Positions 15,722 through 23,394 are shown, counted from the first letter of the stretch. The stretch: DNA of 24,793 nucleotides from Bacteroidales bacterium (GCA_900767075.1 CAAFXX010000253.1:1-24793); one strand, 5' to 3'. Numbers and translations are program-made. The notes: generated by a model from the letters alone, not told the origin.

Positions 15722-16270
15722 ATGAAACAATTAATTGCACTTGCTTTCTTTGCCGTGATGGCATTGACAGCGTCTGCCCAGTTCTATGTGGGCGGCACAC
15801 TCAACGCATGGCGCGACAATAAAGATAAACAGACTCTTGTCACAATCGAACCTGAGATAGGCTATGATCTGTCGGAAAAACTTGCAGTCGGAGGTACTCT
15901 CGACTGGGATTATGTACACAGCACAGGTGTGACAACCAACAAATTCAGCATTAATCCTTATGTTCGCTACACATATGTAGAGTTCGGTCCCGTAGGTCTC
16001 TTCCTTGACGGCACCGCAGGTGTCGGCTTCGGCAAGACATCTTACTCTGGCGGTGGTTCATCCGACACAGCCGTAATGTGGCAGGTAGGCTTCCGTCCCG
16101 GCATTAAGATCGAGATATGCGAGCATGTCAACATTGAATCACACATCGGCTTCCTCGGCTACAAAGGTGTCAACAACGCCGGACGCGCTGACAGATACCA
16201 TTATGAGAACGGCTGGGGTCTCCGCTTCAGCTCCGAGAACATCTCAATCGGTGCCTGCTACGAATTCTAA
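15722..16270 (+). CDS. Small outer-membrane beta-barrel protein
   Basis: A 182-residue exported protein: signal peptide (1-19, ending ASA-Q) followed at once by FYVGGTLNAW, then alternating amphipathic strands separated by short turns (EPEIGYDLSEKLAVGGTLDWDY, INPYVRYTYVEFGPVGLFLDG and so on) and a C-terminal strand ending in Tyr-Glu-Phe. A terminal aromatic residue and this strand pattern are typical of small eight-stranded barrels of the OmpW/OmpX kind, recognised by the BAM machinery. A specific function cannot be assigned. It is monocistronic, with a full-consensus promoter and a strong terminator. It lies directly after the caspase operon but is not part of the same transcript. Confidence 0.85.
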   Translation: MKQLIALAFFAVMALTASAQFYVGGTLNAWRDNKDKQTLVTIEPEIGYDLSEKLAVGGTLDWDYVHSTGVTTNKFSINPYVRYTYVEFGPVGLFLDGTAGVGFGKTSYSGGGSSDTAVMWQVGFRPGIKIEICEHVNIESHIGFLGYKGVNNAGRADRYHYENGWGLRFSSENISIGACYEF

Positions 16271-16302
16271 GCAACAGAAAATACCAAACCGATAACATTC
16301 CG

Positions 16303-16339
16303 CCGGATAGTTAACAGATGTTAATTATCCGGTTTTTTT
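16303..16339 (+). terminator. Intrinsic terminator of the outer-membrane barrel gene
   Basis: CCGGATA (16303-16309) with TATCCGG (16326-16332), plus a G-T pair and five inner pairs, form a 13-bp stem around AGAT, followed by seven T (16333-16339). The inner core (ATAGTTAAC...GTTAATTAT) is nearly the same as that of the hairpin at 15619-15656 on the other side of this gene. Confidence 0.93.
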
Positions 16340-16352
16340 CATTATAATTGAT

Positions 16353-16360
16353 TAAATTTG
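16353..16360 (+). promoter_or_regulatory. Promoter -7 element of the SPFH gene
   Basis: TAAATTTG matches TAnnTTTG. The matching -33 region falls in the terminator stem and T-run and has no clear TTTG. The element overlaps the in-frame ATG at 16358, so the ATG at 16394 is the better start. Confidence 0.5.
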
Positions 16361-16393
16361 TTGTATCATAATAATATCATATTAATATCAATT

Positions 16394-17350
16394 ATGAAAA
16401 CAGATTACGATAAGGAAAACCCTTATACCGGCAAAGTCGCCAACGGCTTCTTGATGATCGCCGTCTCATTTTTAATATTGATAATCGGAGGCGCACTAAT
16501 CACATTCTGTTCCATGGAAACCATCAGCACTTGGTGGTTACTTCTCGGCATCCCTATGATTGGAATATTCTTTTTCATGCTCGGAGGATTCTGTATTCTT
16601 CAACCTAACCAAAGCTGTGTTATGATTTTCTTCGGCAAGTATCGAGGTACAATACGCAAAACAGGTTATTTCTGGTATAATCCGTTCATGACCACTAAAA
16701 AGATATCCCTCCGAATCCGCAACATGGATATTGATCCGATTAAAGTTAACGACAAGATAGGTAATCCCGTGATGATAGGTATGGTACTTGTCTGGAAAAT
16801 ACATGATACCTATAGAGCTGTGTTCGATATTGATGAATCATCCAAACCCATATTAGGGATAACGACAGGCTCCACACATCCTACAAATGCCATTGACAAT
16901 TTCGTGCGCATACAAAGTGATGCTGCTCTCCGCGAGGTTACAGGTCAATACGCCTACGACAATGATTCAGACAATACAGGCAGCAATGAAATCACTTTGC
17001 GCTCAGGCGGTGAAGAAATAAACGACCTTCTGGAGAAAAAACTTAACGAGCGCCTGTCGATGGCGGGAATCGAGGTGGTCGAGGCGCGTCTGAATTATCT
17101 TGCTTATGCACCTGAAATAGCAGCCGTGATGCTGCGGCGCCAGCAGGCATCCGCCATAATTTCCGCCCGAGAGAAAATCGTGGAGGGAGCAGTCTCAATG
17201 GTCAAGATGGCACTCGACCAACTGAATTCCGAACAGATTGTGGAACTTGACGAAGAACGCAAGGCTGCTATGGTCAGCAATCTTCTGGTTGTGCTTTGCG
17301 CCGACGAGCCTGCGCAGCCTGTGCTTAACACCGGCTCGCTGTATAGCTGA
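16394..17350 (+). CDS. SPFH/band-7 (stomatin-prohibitin-like) membrane protein
   Basis: SPFH proteins form large ring-like assemblies in membranes and organise membrane domains or control proteases. This 318-residue product begins MKTDYDKENPYTGK, has two membrane helices (about 17-39 and 46-69), then the SPFH domain (about 68-270): QPNQSCVMIFFGKYRGTIRK, GYFWYNPF, KVNDKIGNPVMIGMVLVWKI, and the closing helix EKKLNERLSMAGIEVVEARL with YAPEIAAVMLRRQQASAIIS. The start at 16394 was chosen because the earlier ATG lies inside the -7 element. It is 1 nt from the Arc-like gene that follows, a pairing I recall as common in Bacteroidota and other bacteria. Confidence 0.92.
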   Translation: MKTDYDKENPYTGKVANGFLMIAVSFLILIIGGALITFCSMETISTWWLLLGIPMIGIFFFMLGGFCILQPNQSCVMIFFGKYRGTIRKTGYFWYNPFMTTKKISLRIRNMDIDPIKVNDKIGNPVMIGMVLVWKIHDTYRAVFDIDESSKPILGITTGSTHPTNAIDNFVRIQSDAALREVTGQYAYDNDSDNTGSNEITLRSGGEEINDLLEKKLNERLSMAGIEVVEARLNYLAYAPEIAAVMLRRQQASAIISAREKIVEGAVSMVKMALDQLNSEQIVELDEERKAAMVSNLLVVLCADEPAQPVLNTGSLYS

Positions 17351-17351
17351 C

Positions 17352-17570
17352 ATGGCGTCGAAAAAAAATTCCGACAAGGGCTTTCTGCTTAGGATAGACC
17401 CTGCCGTGATGGAACTCGTGGAACGCTGGGCAGCCGATGAATTCCGCTCCGTCAACGGACAGCTCCAATGGATTATCAACGACGCGCTCATCCGCCATAA
17501 GCGTAAAGGCTCCTCCGCCGAGGGAAAAAAGAGAACCGGCTCCGCGGCGGATACCGCTCAGACTGACTGA
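17352..17570 (+). CDS. Arc-type ribbon-helix-helix protein
   Basis: A 72-residue protein with the Arc-like DNA-binding pattern: a short strand (GFLLRIDPAV), helix (MELVERWAADEF) and the highly conserved RSVNGQLQWIINDAL helix, followed by a basic tail. Ribbon-helix-helix proteins bind DNA as dimers through the strand, here FLLRI. The ATG at 17352 begins 1 nt after the SPFH stop, so translation is probably coupled; a longer in-frame opening at 17238 lies within the SPFH gene and is not used. Its target is unknown; the inverted repeat at 17586-17606, just after the gene, is one candidate. Confidence 0.85.
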   Translation: MASKKNSDKGFLLRIDPAVMELVERWAADEFRSVNGQLQWIINDALIRHKRKGSSAEGKKRTGSAADTAQTD

Positions 17571-17585
17571 AAAATACATTTTACT

Positions 17586-17606
17586 TTTACAAAGGTTTTT
17601 TGTAAA
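17586..17606. repeat. Inverted repeat overlapping the rlmN promoter
   Basis: TTTACAAA (17586-17593) and TTTGTAAA (17599-17606) form a perfect 8-bp inverted repeat with a 5-nt centre. The right arm overlaps the -7 element at 17603-17610. It could be an operator or, since it follows the Arc-like gene, a weak terminator; no T-run follows on the + strand. Confidence 0.5.
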
Positions 17607-17610
17607 TTTG
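17603..17610 (+). promoter_or_regulatory. Promoter -7 element of rlmN
   Basis: TAAATTTG matches the TAnnTTTG consensus; the -33 region (around 17579-17582) is T-rich without a clear TTTG. Transcription would start close to 17617, leaving only about 13 nt of leader before the ATG at 17630. Confidence 0.55.
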
Positions 17611-17629
17611 CGTTTTCATTGCAACTTAT

Positions 17630-18682
17630 ATGGAAAATCCCGATAGCACGCCGAAACTTATCGGCATGTCGCTCAATGAGCTTCAGGACGTGGCATGCCG
17701 AGGCAAAATGCCGAAGTTCGTGGGCAGACAGCTCGCAGAATGGCTCTACGACAAGCGCGCGACGAGTTTCGACGATATGGTCAACATATCAAAAAAGAAT
17801 AAGGAATGGCTCGCGGCAAATTATGTGATTGGCCGTGAAGAACCTGTAAAACGTTCGAAATCTAAGGACGGGACGGTAAAATATCTCTTCAACGTCGGAG
17901 AGGGACGCGCCATCGAATCCGTCTATATTCCCGATAAGGACCGCGCAACGCTCTGCGTGTCGAGTCAGGTGGGATGCAAAATGAACTGCTATTTTTGTGC
18001 CACCGGCAAACTCGGCTTCAAGGCGGATCTTTCGGCGGCTCAGATCATCAACCAGATCCTTAGCATTCCTCCCAAGGCGGCACCCGGCGAGACACCCATG
18101 GCAGAGCTGACGAACGTCGTCTTCATGGGCATGGGCGAACCGCTCGACAATTTCAAAGCTGTGGAAAAGGTGATAGAAATCCTTACGGCGCCGTGGGGGC
18201 TGGCATGGAGTCCGAAAAGAATCACCGTCTCTACCGTCGGCAAGCTGCCGCAACTCAAGGACCTGCTCGACAGGACGCAGGTGCACGTGGCAATAAGCGT
18301 GCATACCGCCGACACCCCTCAGCGCGAATCGATGATGCCGGCACAAAGGGCATTCCCTATCCAAAGTGTGATGCGCACTCTCGCCGGATATGACTTTTCC
18401 CATCAAAGACGTCTTTCGCTCGAATACATCATGTGGCGTGGAGTCAACGACGACATCGCGCACGCCGACATGCTCATAAAGCTCATCGGCAATCTACAGT
18501 GCCGAGTAAACCTCATCCGCTTCCATGCCATTCCCGGCGTGGATCTGCACCCGAGCAGCGACGAACGCATGATAATGTTCCGCAATTATCTCAACAGCAA
18601 GGGAATCACGGCTACAATCCGTGCTTCTCGAGGCGAGGACATTGAGGCGGCATGCGGAATGCTCGCGGCAAAGAACCGCTGA
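17630..18682 (+). CDS. rlmN: 23S rRNA (adenine2503-C2)-methyltransferase RlmN
   Basis: RlmN is a radical SAM enzyme that methylates C2 of A2503 in 23S rRNA and A37 in some tRNAs, helping translational fidelity. The 350-residue product has the iron-sulfur cluster motif C-x3-C-x2-C at Cys116, Cys120 and Cys123 (GCKMNCYFCATG), the upstream Cys109 (TLCVSSQVG), the GMGEPL block that binds SAM (residues 167-172), and the C-terminal catalytic cysteine that forms the methyl intermediate, Cys342 in EDIEAACGML. Length and order match the family. It lies under its own promoter after the SPFH-Arc pair. It consumes SAM made by MetK, but this is not a sign of shared regulation. Confidence 0.97.
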   Translation: MENPDSTPKLIGMSLNELQDVACRGKMPKFVGRQLAEWLYDKRATSFDDMVNISKKNKEWLAANYVIGREEPVKRSKSKDGTVKYLFNVGEGRAIESVYIPDKDRATLCVSSQVGCKMNCYFCATGKLGFKADLSAAQIINQILSIPPKAAPGETPMAELTNVVFMGMGEPLDNFKAVEKVIEILTAPWGLAWSPKRITVSTVGKLPQLKDLLDRTQVHVAISVHTADTPQRESMMPAQRAFPIQSVMRTLAGYDFSHQRRLSLEYIMWRGVNDDIAHADMLIKLIGNLQCRVNLIRFHAIPGVDLHPSSDERMIMFRNYLNSKGITATIRASRGEDIEAACGMLAAKNR

Positions 18683-18699
18683 TTCACCTCCTCTCCTGC

Positions 18700-18731
18700 T
18701 TTATTGAATTATATAATTAAACGTAAATTAG
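18700..18731 (+). promoter_or_regulatory. Weak candidate promoter of pdxA
   Basis: TTTA at 18700-18703 and TAAATTAG at 18724-18731 are 20 nt apart, each one base off consensus. Transcription would begin shortly before the ATG at 18748. Confidence 0.35.
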
Positions 18732-18747
18732 GTTAAACAACTTCATA

Positions 18748-19842
18748 ATGCCTAAAACTATAACGGTCGGACTGACCCATGGTGATTACAACGGCGTCGG
18801 CTATGAAATCATCGTCAAGGCACTTGCCGACGAAAAGATTCCGGAACTTTTCACCCCGGTGGTATTCGGTGTCCCCTCACTTTTCGAGAAAGCTGTAAAG
18901 CAGTTCAACGTCGAGATGCCGAAGGTGAATGTAATCAGAAATGCTTCCGAAGCCACAGAAGGAGTAATCAATCTTGTCGACATAGGACTGAAGGACACTC
19001 CCCTGACGCCCGGTCTCCCGTCGAAAGAATCCGGTCTTGCGGCTGTCGCAGCCCTGGAAAAAGCCGTTGAGGCAATGCTCAACGGCAGCATACAGACTCT
19101 TGTGACGGCACCTATCTGCAAGACTGCCGTACAAAGCGACAAATTCAGGTTCCCGGGCCACACCGAGTATCTCGCCGACCGTATGGGCAACGGCGCCAAA
19201 CCGCTCATGATCCTCTTCGACGATTATCTGCGCGTGGCACTCGTCACCACTCACCTTCCAATCAGCGGCATACCGGCAGCAATAACCAGGGACGCCGTAG
19301 CCGACGCGATACGCCGCTACAACTCCGTACTGCGTTGCGATTTCAACGCCGAGCGTCCGAAAATCGCCGTGCTCTCGCTCAACCCGCATTGCGGCGACAA
19401 CGGTCTGTTGGGCACGGAAGAGGAAACAGCCATCAAGCCGGCAATAGAGGATATGCTCAACGAAGGAATCCTTGCGTTCGGACCTTTCTCATCCGACGGA
19501 TTTTTCGCAACCGGTGCCTACCGTCATTACGACGGCGTGCTCGCCATGTATCATGACCAGGGACTCGCGCCTTTCAAGGCTCTGGCGCGCGAACACGGCG
19601 TGAACTTCACGGCAGGACTTCCTTTCGTACGCACGTCGCCCGACCATGGCACGGCATATGATATCGCCTGGAAAGGGGAGGCAGACCCGATGTCGATGCG
19701 CGAGGCAATCTACAAGGCAATCGACATCTACCGTAACCGCTCGCGCTTCGTGAAGGCTTCGGCAAATCCCCTCAAGAAAGCACGCACCGAACGCGGCTCA
19801 GACAAGACCGTCGACCTTTCCAAGGAAACACTTTCTGAATAA
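18748..19842 (+). CDS. pdxA: 4-hydroxythreonine-4-phosphate dehydrogenase PdxA
   Basis: PdxA oxidises 4-phosphohydroxy-L-threonine with NAD to a product that PdxJ condenses into pyridoxine 5'-phosphate, part of the DXP-dependent vitamin B6 route. The 364-residue product has the opening GLTHGDYNGVGYE and all three metal-binding histidines: His138 in GHTEYLADRMG, His213 in LNPHCGDNG and His269 in MYHDQGLAPFKAL, plus the FVRTSPDHGTA block (293-303). It is slightly longer than the E. coli enzyme (329), with a basic tail after residue 335. It is followed 68 nt later by the nucleotidyltransferase gene without a visible terminator, so it may be cotranscribed with the inositol-lipid genes. Confidence 0.97.
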   Translation: MPKTITVGLTHGDYNGVGYEIIVKALADEKIPELFTPVVFGVPSLFEKAVKQFNVEMPKVNVIRNASEATEGVINLVDIGLKDTPLTPGLPSKESGLAAVAALEKAVEAMLNGSIQTLVTAPICKTAVQSDKFRFPGHTEYLADRMGNGAKPLMILFDDYLRVALVTTHLPISGIPAAITRDAVADAIRRYNSVLRCDFNAERPKIAVLSLNPHCGDNGLLGTEEETAIKPAIEDMLNEGILAFGPFSSDGFFATGAYRHYDGVLAMYHDQGLAPFKALAREHGVNFTAGLPFVRTSPDHGTAYDIAWKGEADPMSMREAIYKAIDIYRNRSRFVKASANPLKKARTERGSDKTVDLSKETLSE

Positions 19843-19910
19843 GTCAACTTCTTCGGAAGAAATAACGCAGAACAACAAGCAGTAAACAAATATCAATTCT
19901 TAATTCCATC

Positions 19911-20621
19911 ATGAATTTCGGAATAATAGCCGCCGGCGAAGGCTCCCGTCTTGTGGAAGAGGGTGTGGAATATCCCAAGCCCCTCGTGCCGCTTTGCGGC
20001 AAGCCCATGATCGGCAGGCTCATTGACATTTTCATCGATTGCGGTGCTGAAAAAATATGCATCATAGTCAACGAGCACATGACTGAAGTGAAGTCATGGC
20101 TTCAGGAACGCGCAGAGACGATGCCCGTAGAAATGGAACTTGTGGTCAAGACTACACCTTCGTCAATGCACAGCTTCCATGAAATAGGATCGCACCTTAA
20201 GAACCACGGACGTTTCATCCTCACCACCGTCGACACCATCTTCCATGAAGATGATTTCAAACGCTATGTGAAAGCCTATTCCGAGGCACCGGAATCGGTC
20301 GACGCCATGATGGCGGTGACCGGATATATCGACGACGAGAAACCTCTGTATGTAGCCACGAGCCCTGAGATGGAGGTGACGGCGTTCCTCGACAGCCCGG
20401 AGCCGGAGGTGAAATTCGTATCGGGCGGCATATACGGTCTCGGCGACCGTGCGATCGACGTGCTCGAAAACTGCATGGAGAAGGGAGTGAGCCGCATGCG
20501 CAACTACCAGCGCGCCCTGATAGCCGACGGACTCAACGTGAAGGCTTACGACATGGGCAAGATCATCGATGTCGACCACGCCGGCGACATCGCTAAGGCG
20601 GAAGATTTTCTGAAAGGATGA
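19911..20621 (+). CDS. Nucleotidyltransferase (NTP transferase family) in the inositol-lipid cluster
   Basis: The family joins an NTP to a sugar or alcohol phosphate, releasing pyrophosphate. This 236-residue protein opens with the nucleotide-binding loop AAGEGSRL (7-14) and PKPLVPLCGKPM (22-33). Asp108 in LTTVDTIF and Asp222 in IIDVDHAGDI are likely magnesium ligands, and SGGIYGL (171-177) closes the active site. No extra domain such as the GlmU hexapeptide is present. Its neighbours (CDP-alcohol phosphotransferase and inositol-phosphate synthase) suggest a polyol phosphate such as inositol phosphate as substrate with CTP, but sequence alone does not fix the nucleotide or the acceptor. It starts 68 nt after pdxA. 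Confidence 0.85.
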   Translation: MNFGIIAAGEGSRLVEEGVEYPKPLVPLCGKPMIGRLIDIFIDCGAEKICIIVNEHMTEVKSWLQERAETMPVEMELVVKTTPSSMHSFHEIGSHLKNHGRFILTTVDTIFHEDDFKRYVKAYSEAPESVDAMMAVTGYIDDEKPLYVATSPEMEVTAFLDSPEPEVKFVSGGIYGLGDRAIDVLENCMEKGVSRMRNYQRALIADGLNVKAYDMGKIIDVDHAGDIAKAEDFLKG

Positions 20622-20683
20622 TCCCCCGGTCGGAAATCCGGATTTATTTATAAAAACACTTTGCAAAAAAATATTTGGCAATT

Positions 20684-21556
20684 ATGGCCGAGATCAAAAT
20701 AACGGGCGTGATGCGTGCAGGAGCATACTCGCCCAACCATATAGGAAACGACGCTGCAATCTTCAACGCCACCGTGGAGCATCTGCGCAAGCGCGGGTGC
20801 GAGGTGAGCATCTACAACGAGGAGCAGTTCCAGCAGCTTCCGGCTGAGGAATGTTCCATTGTGCTCAACATGTGCCGCGAGCAGAAATCGATAGCACGCC
20901 TGCAGGAACTTGAAGACCGGGGCTCGCTTGTAATCAATTCAGGATACGGTATCGAAAACTGTACGCGCGAACGCATGACGCGTATCCTTCTCGGGAACAA
21001 CATCCCCTATCCCGACAGCATCATAGTCAATACAAATGAAGATGTAAGGGAGGAATTCGAGAAGGCAGGCTTCTCGTCATGCTGGATCAAGCGTGGCGAT
21101 TTCCACGCCATGCACAAGGAGGACGTGAGCTATTGCCGCCATATCGAGGAGGCCCAGGAGGTGCTCCACGAATATTTCTACCGCGGCATAAACCGCGCCG
21201 TTATCAACCGTCACCTTGTGGGAGACCTTATAAAATTCTACGGTGTGAGCGGACAGCCCTATTTCTATTGGTTCTATCCTTTCGACGAGGGTCACAGCAA
21301 ATACGGATATGAAGCTGTAAACGGCAAGTCGCAGGGCCTTTCATTCGACGAGGCTTATCTCCGCGAGATCTGCCAGCGCGCCAGCGACATAATGGATGTC
21401 AAAATCTATGGCGGCGACTGCATCGTGGACGCCGACGGCTCAATCCGCATAATTGACTTCAACGACTGGCCCAGTTTCGCGCCATGCCGCGCCGAAGCCG
21501 CTCCCTGGATTGCAAAATGCGTTCTCAAAAGCATCAAACAATGGAAGAAAAAGTAA
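20684..21556 (+). CDS. ATP-grasp-like protein in the inositol-lipid cluster
   Basis: A 290-residue soluble protein with an ATP-grasp layout: an N-terminal Rossmann-like region (about 1-90), NSGYGIENCTRERMTRIL, a lysine strand SSCWIKRGDFH (132-141), RHLVGDLIKFYGV (176-188), and the metal-binding end DVKIYGGDCIV followed by RIIDFNDWPSF, with Asp258 and Asn260 as likely Mg ligands. ATP-grasp enzymes couple a carboxylate and an amine or similar through an acyl phosphate. What it joins here is unknown; modification of a lipid headgroup is only a guess from context. The ATG at 20684 is preferred to a TTG at 20675. It overlaps the next gene by 16 nt, showing tight coupling to the CDP-alcohol enzyme. 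Confidence 0.78.
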   Translation: MAEIKITGVMRAGAYSPNHIGNDAAIFNATVEHLRKRGCEVSIYNEEQFQQLPAEECSIVLNMCREQKSIARLQELEDRGSLVINSGYGIENCTRERMTRILLGNNIPYPDSIIVNTNEDVREEFEKAGFSSCWIKRGDFHAMHKEDVSYCRHIEEAQEVLHEYFYRGINRAVINRHLVGDLIKFYGVSGQPYFYWFYPFDEGHSKYGYEAVNGKSQGLSFDEAYLREICQRASDIMDVKIYGGDCIVDADGSIRIIDFNDWPSFAPCRAEAAPWIAKCVLKSIKQWKKK

Positions 21557-22482
21557 CCGACGCCACCAAGAAAAAGGGCTTCAAGGATTCCTTGAAGTCG
21601 ATGGATACAGAGGAGACTTTCGACCTCATCTTCTACCGTCCCATAGGCTATGCATGGGCTTGTCTCGCACGTCGCCTGGGCATCACGCCCAATGCTATAA
21701 CCATCGCCTCCATTTTTCTCGGCATAGGCGCCGGCGTATGCTTCTATTTCAATAACCTCTGGATAAACATTCTCGGCGTGCTGCTGCTGGTATGGGCGGA
21801 TTCATTCGATTCAGCCGACGGCCAGCTCGCGCGCATGACCGGACAGTATTCAAGGATTGGCAGGATCCTCGACGGTCTCAGCGGCGACCTCTGGTTCGCG
21901 GCAATCTATGTGGCGATCTGTCTGCGGGAGAACGTGACCAGCGAATTTTTCTCCGCCCACCACTGGGTGATCTGGATAGTGGCGGTGACGACCGGCATAT
22001 GCCACGGCATACAGGCTGCGATGGCGGACTATTACCGTCAGTTCCATCTCTATTTCGTAAAAGGGAAAGACGGAAGCGAGCTTGAACGCGCCTCTCACCT
22101 GTGGGATAAATCCCACGCCCTGTCGTGGAAACGGAATTTCTGGCAGAAGCTCGTCCTCATGTTCTATACAAACTATACCGTGGGTCAGGAGAAACGCACT
22201 CCGCAGATGCAGCGTCTTCGCGCAGCCCTTCGCGAGCGTTACGGCGACAACATTCCGCAAAGCTTCCGCGATTCATTCCGCGCGATGAGCAAGCCTTTGA
22301 TGAAATACACCAACATACTGAGCTTCAACACCCGTACATTCGCTCTCTTCGCCGCCATCCTGATCTTCAGGATGCCCTGGCTCTATTTCGCGTTCGAGCT
22401 TACGGTGCTCAACATCCTGCTCATATATATGATGGCGCGCCATGAGAGAATCTGCCGCCGCGCTCTCGCTGAAATAAAATAA
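21541..22482 (+). CDS. CDP-alcohol phosphatidyltransferase family protein, likely phosphatidylinositol-phosphate synthase
   Basis: Members move a phosphatidyl (or similar) group from a CDP-linked donor to an alcohol in the membrane. The 313-residue product has the family signature beginning D90-SA-D93-G-QL-A97-R98, then G107 eight residues later, RIL and D111; the final Asp is D116, one residue later than the usual spacing. Membrane helices occur around 50-85, 113-130, 142-160 and 262-300. A hydrophilic stretch of about 85 residues (170-255) is unusual for the family and would be cytoplasmic or periplasmic. The ATG at 21541 was chosen over 21484 because MEEKVTDATKKK is a plausible start and limits overlap with the ATP-grasp gene to 16 nt. 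Next to inositol-phosphate synthase, inositol phosphate is the likely acceptor. Confidence 0.85.
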   Translation: MEEKVTDATKKKGFKDSLKSMDTEETFDLIFYRPIGYAWACLARRLGITPNAITIASIFLGIGAGVCFYFNNLWINILGVLLLVWADSFDSADGQLARMTGQYSRIGRILDGLSGDLWFAAIYVAICLRENVTSEFFSAHHWVIWIVAVTTGICHGIQAAMADYYRQFHLYFVKGKDGSELERASHLWDKSHALSWKRNFWQKLVLMFYTNYTVGQEKRTPQMQRLRAALRERYGDNIPQSFRDSFRAMSKPLMKYTNILSFNTRTFALFAAILIFRMPWLYFAFELTVLNILLIYMMARHERICRRALAEIK

Positions 22483-22533
22483 GGCACTTTGCGCGTAATT
22501 AAATACACCTAAACACATTTAAACAATTATACC

Positions 22534-23250
22534 ATGAATATCGACATTTCTAAAATAAAGGGTATAATCTTCGATTACGGAGGCACACTCGACACCGGCG
22601 GAGATCATTGGAGCGAAGTGATATGGAAAGCCTATGGTCAGGCAGGAGTCGCCGTCGACAAGGCAGCGTTCCGGGAAGCCTACGTTTACGCCGAGCGCGA
22701 GCTTGCACGCACACGCCATATTCTCCCGGAACATGATTTCAACGATCTCCTAAACATAAAGATGCAGATAGAGCTGCAATGGCTCGCGGAGAACGGGCGG
22801 TTCGCGCCGGCTGAAATTGATGCCAAGGCTCGTGATATAGCCGGGATCTGCTATGCTTGCGCCAAAGAGCAGGTGTCATGCGCGATTCCAGTGCTTGATT
22901 ACCTCTCAAAGAAATACAGGCTCGTGCTTGTTTCTAATTTTTACGGAAACATCGCGACAGTGCTCAAGGATTTCGGAATCGACAGGTTCTTCCCAAAAAT
23001 CGTCGAAAGCTCGGTTGTCGGCATCCGCAAGCCCGACCCTGAGATTTTCCGTCTTGGCGTGCGTGAGCTCGGATGCGGGCCGGAAGAAGCGCTTGTGGTC
23101 GGCGACAGCTATAAAAAAGATATCGAGCCGGCTGAAAAGATAGGCTGTCAGGCAATCTGGATCAAAGGAAAGGGATGGACCGAAGCCGAGGACGCGCAGA
23201 CTTTCCCCAATACAATCACCGACATCACGGAATTGCTAAAAATACTGTAA
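22534..23250 (+). CDS. HAD-family hydrolase (possible phosphatase) in the inositol-lipid cluster
   Basis: A 238-residue HAD protein with a helical cap (about 20-110). Motif I is FDYGGTL with nucleophile Asp14; the second aspartate common in phosphatases is Gly16 here, as in some active HADs such as E. coli YihX (DLG). Motif II is Ser134 in LVLVSNF, motif III Lys166 in GIRKPDPEIF, and motif IV Asp191 and Asp196 in VVGDSYKKDIEPA. It could remove a phosphate from a soluble inositol or lipid-headgroup precursor; a lipid phosphate would be an unusual substrate for a cytoplasmic HAD. It begins 51 nt after the CDP-alcohol gene. Specificity cannot be read from the sequence. Confidence 0.88.
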   Translation: MNIDISKIKGIIFDYGGTLDTGGDHWSEVIWKAYGQAGVAVDKAAFREAYVYAERELARTRHILPEHDFNDLLNIKMQIELQWLAENGRFAPAEIDAKARDIAGICYACAKEQVSCAIPVLDYLSKKYRLVLVSNFYGNIATVLKDFGIDRFFPKIVESSVVGIRKPDPEIFRLGVRELGCGPEEALVVGDSYKKDIEPAEKIGCQAIWIKGKGWTEAEDAQTFPNTITDITELLKIL

Positions 23251-23279
23251 ATTCAACACTGATTCCGACCTTAGCCTAA

Positions 23280-23339
23280 TTAACACATTTTCACTAAATT
23301 CCCTTGATATAAATATTTCTTAACATATTTTCACTAAAT
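23280..23339. repeat. Two 20-bp direct repeats upstream of the inositol-phosphate synthase gene
   Basis: TTAACACATTTTCACTAAAT (23280-23299) recurs at 23320-23339 with one change (C to T at the sixth base position). The spacing is exactly 40 bp, close to four helical turns, and the second copy ends 55 nt before the -33 element at 23395. They are candidates for paired regulator sites. Confidence 0.7.
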
Positions 23340-23394
23340 ACTGATTTTTTAAGATAATTTAAGAATTAAGCACTTGAAATTTTACTCAAAACGT

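Noticed and set aside
17789..18463. 224-codon minus-strand frame opposite rlmN
   Set aside because: rlmN is certain on the + strand; the shadow is His/Arg-rich without a motif.
19850..19866. CTTC-TTCG-GAAG hairpin after pdxA as a terminator
   Set aside because: The stem is only 4 bp and no T-run follows, so it is unlikely to end transcription.
20670..20677. AATATTTG as a promoter for the ATP-grasp gene
   Set aside because: The first base is off consensus and transcription would begin at the start codon itself; cotranscription with the upstream gene is simpler.
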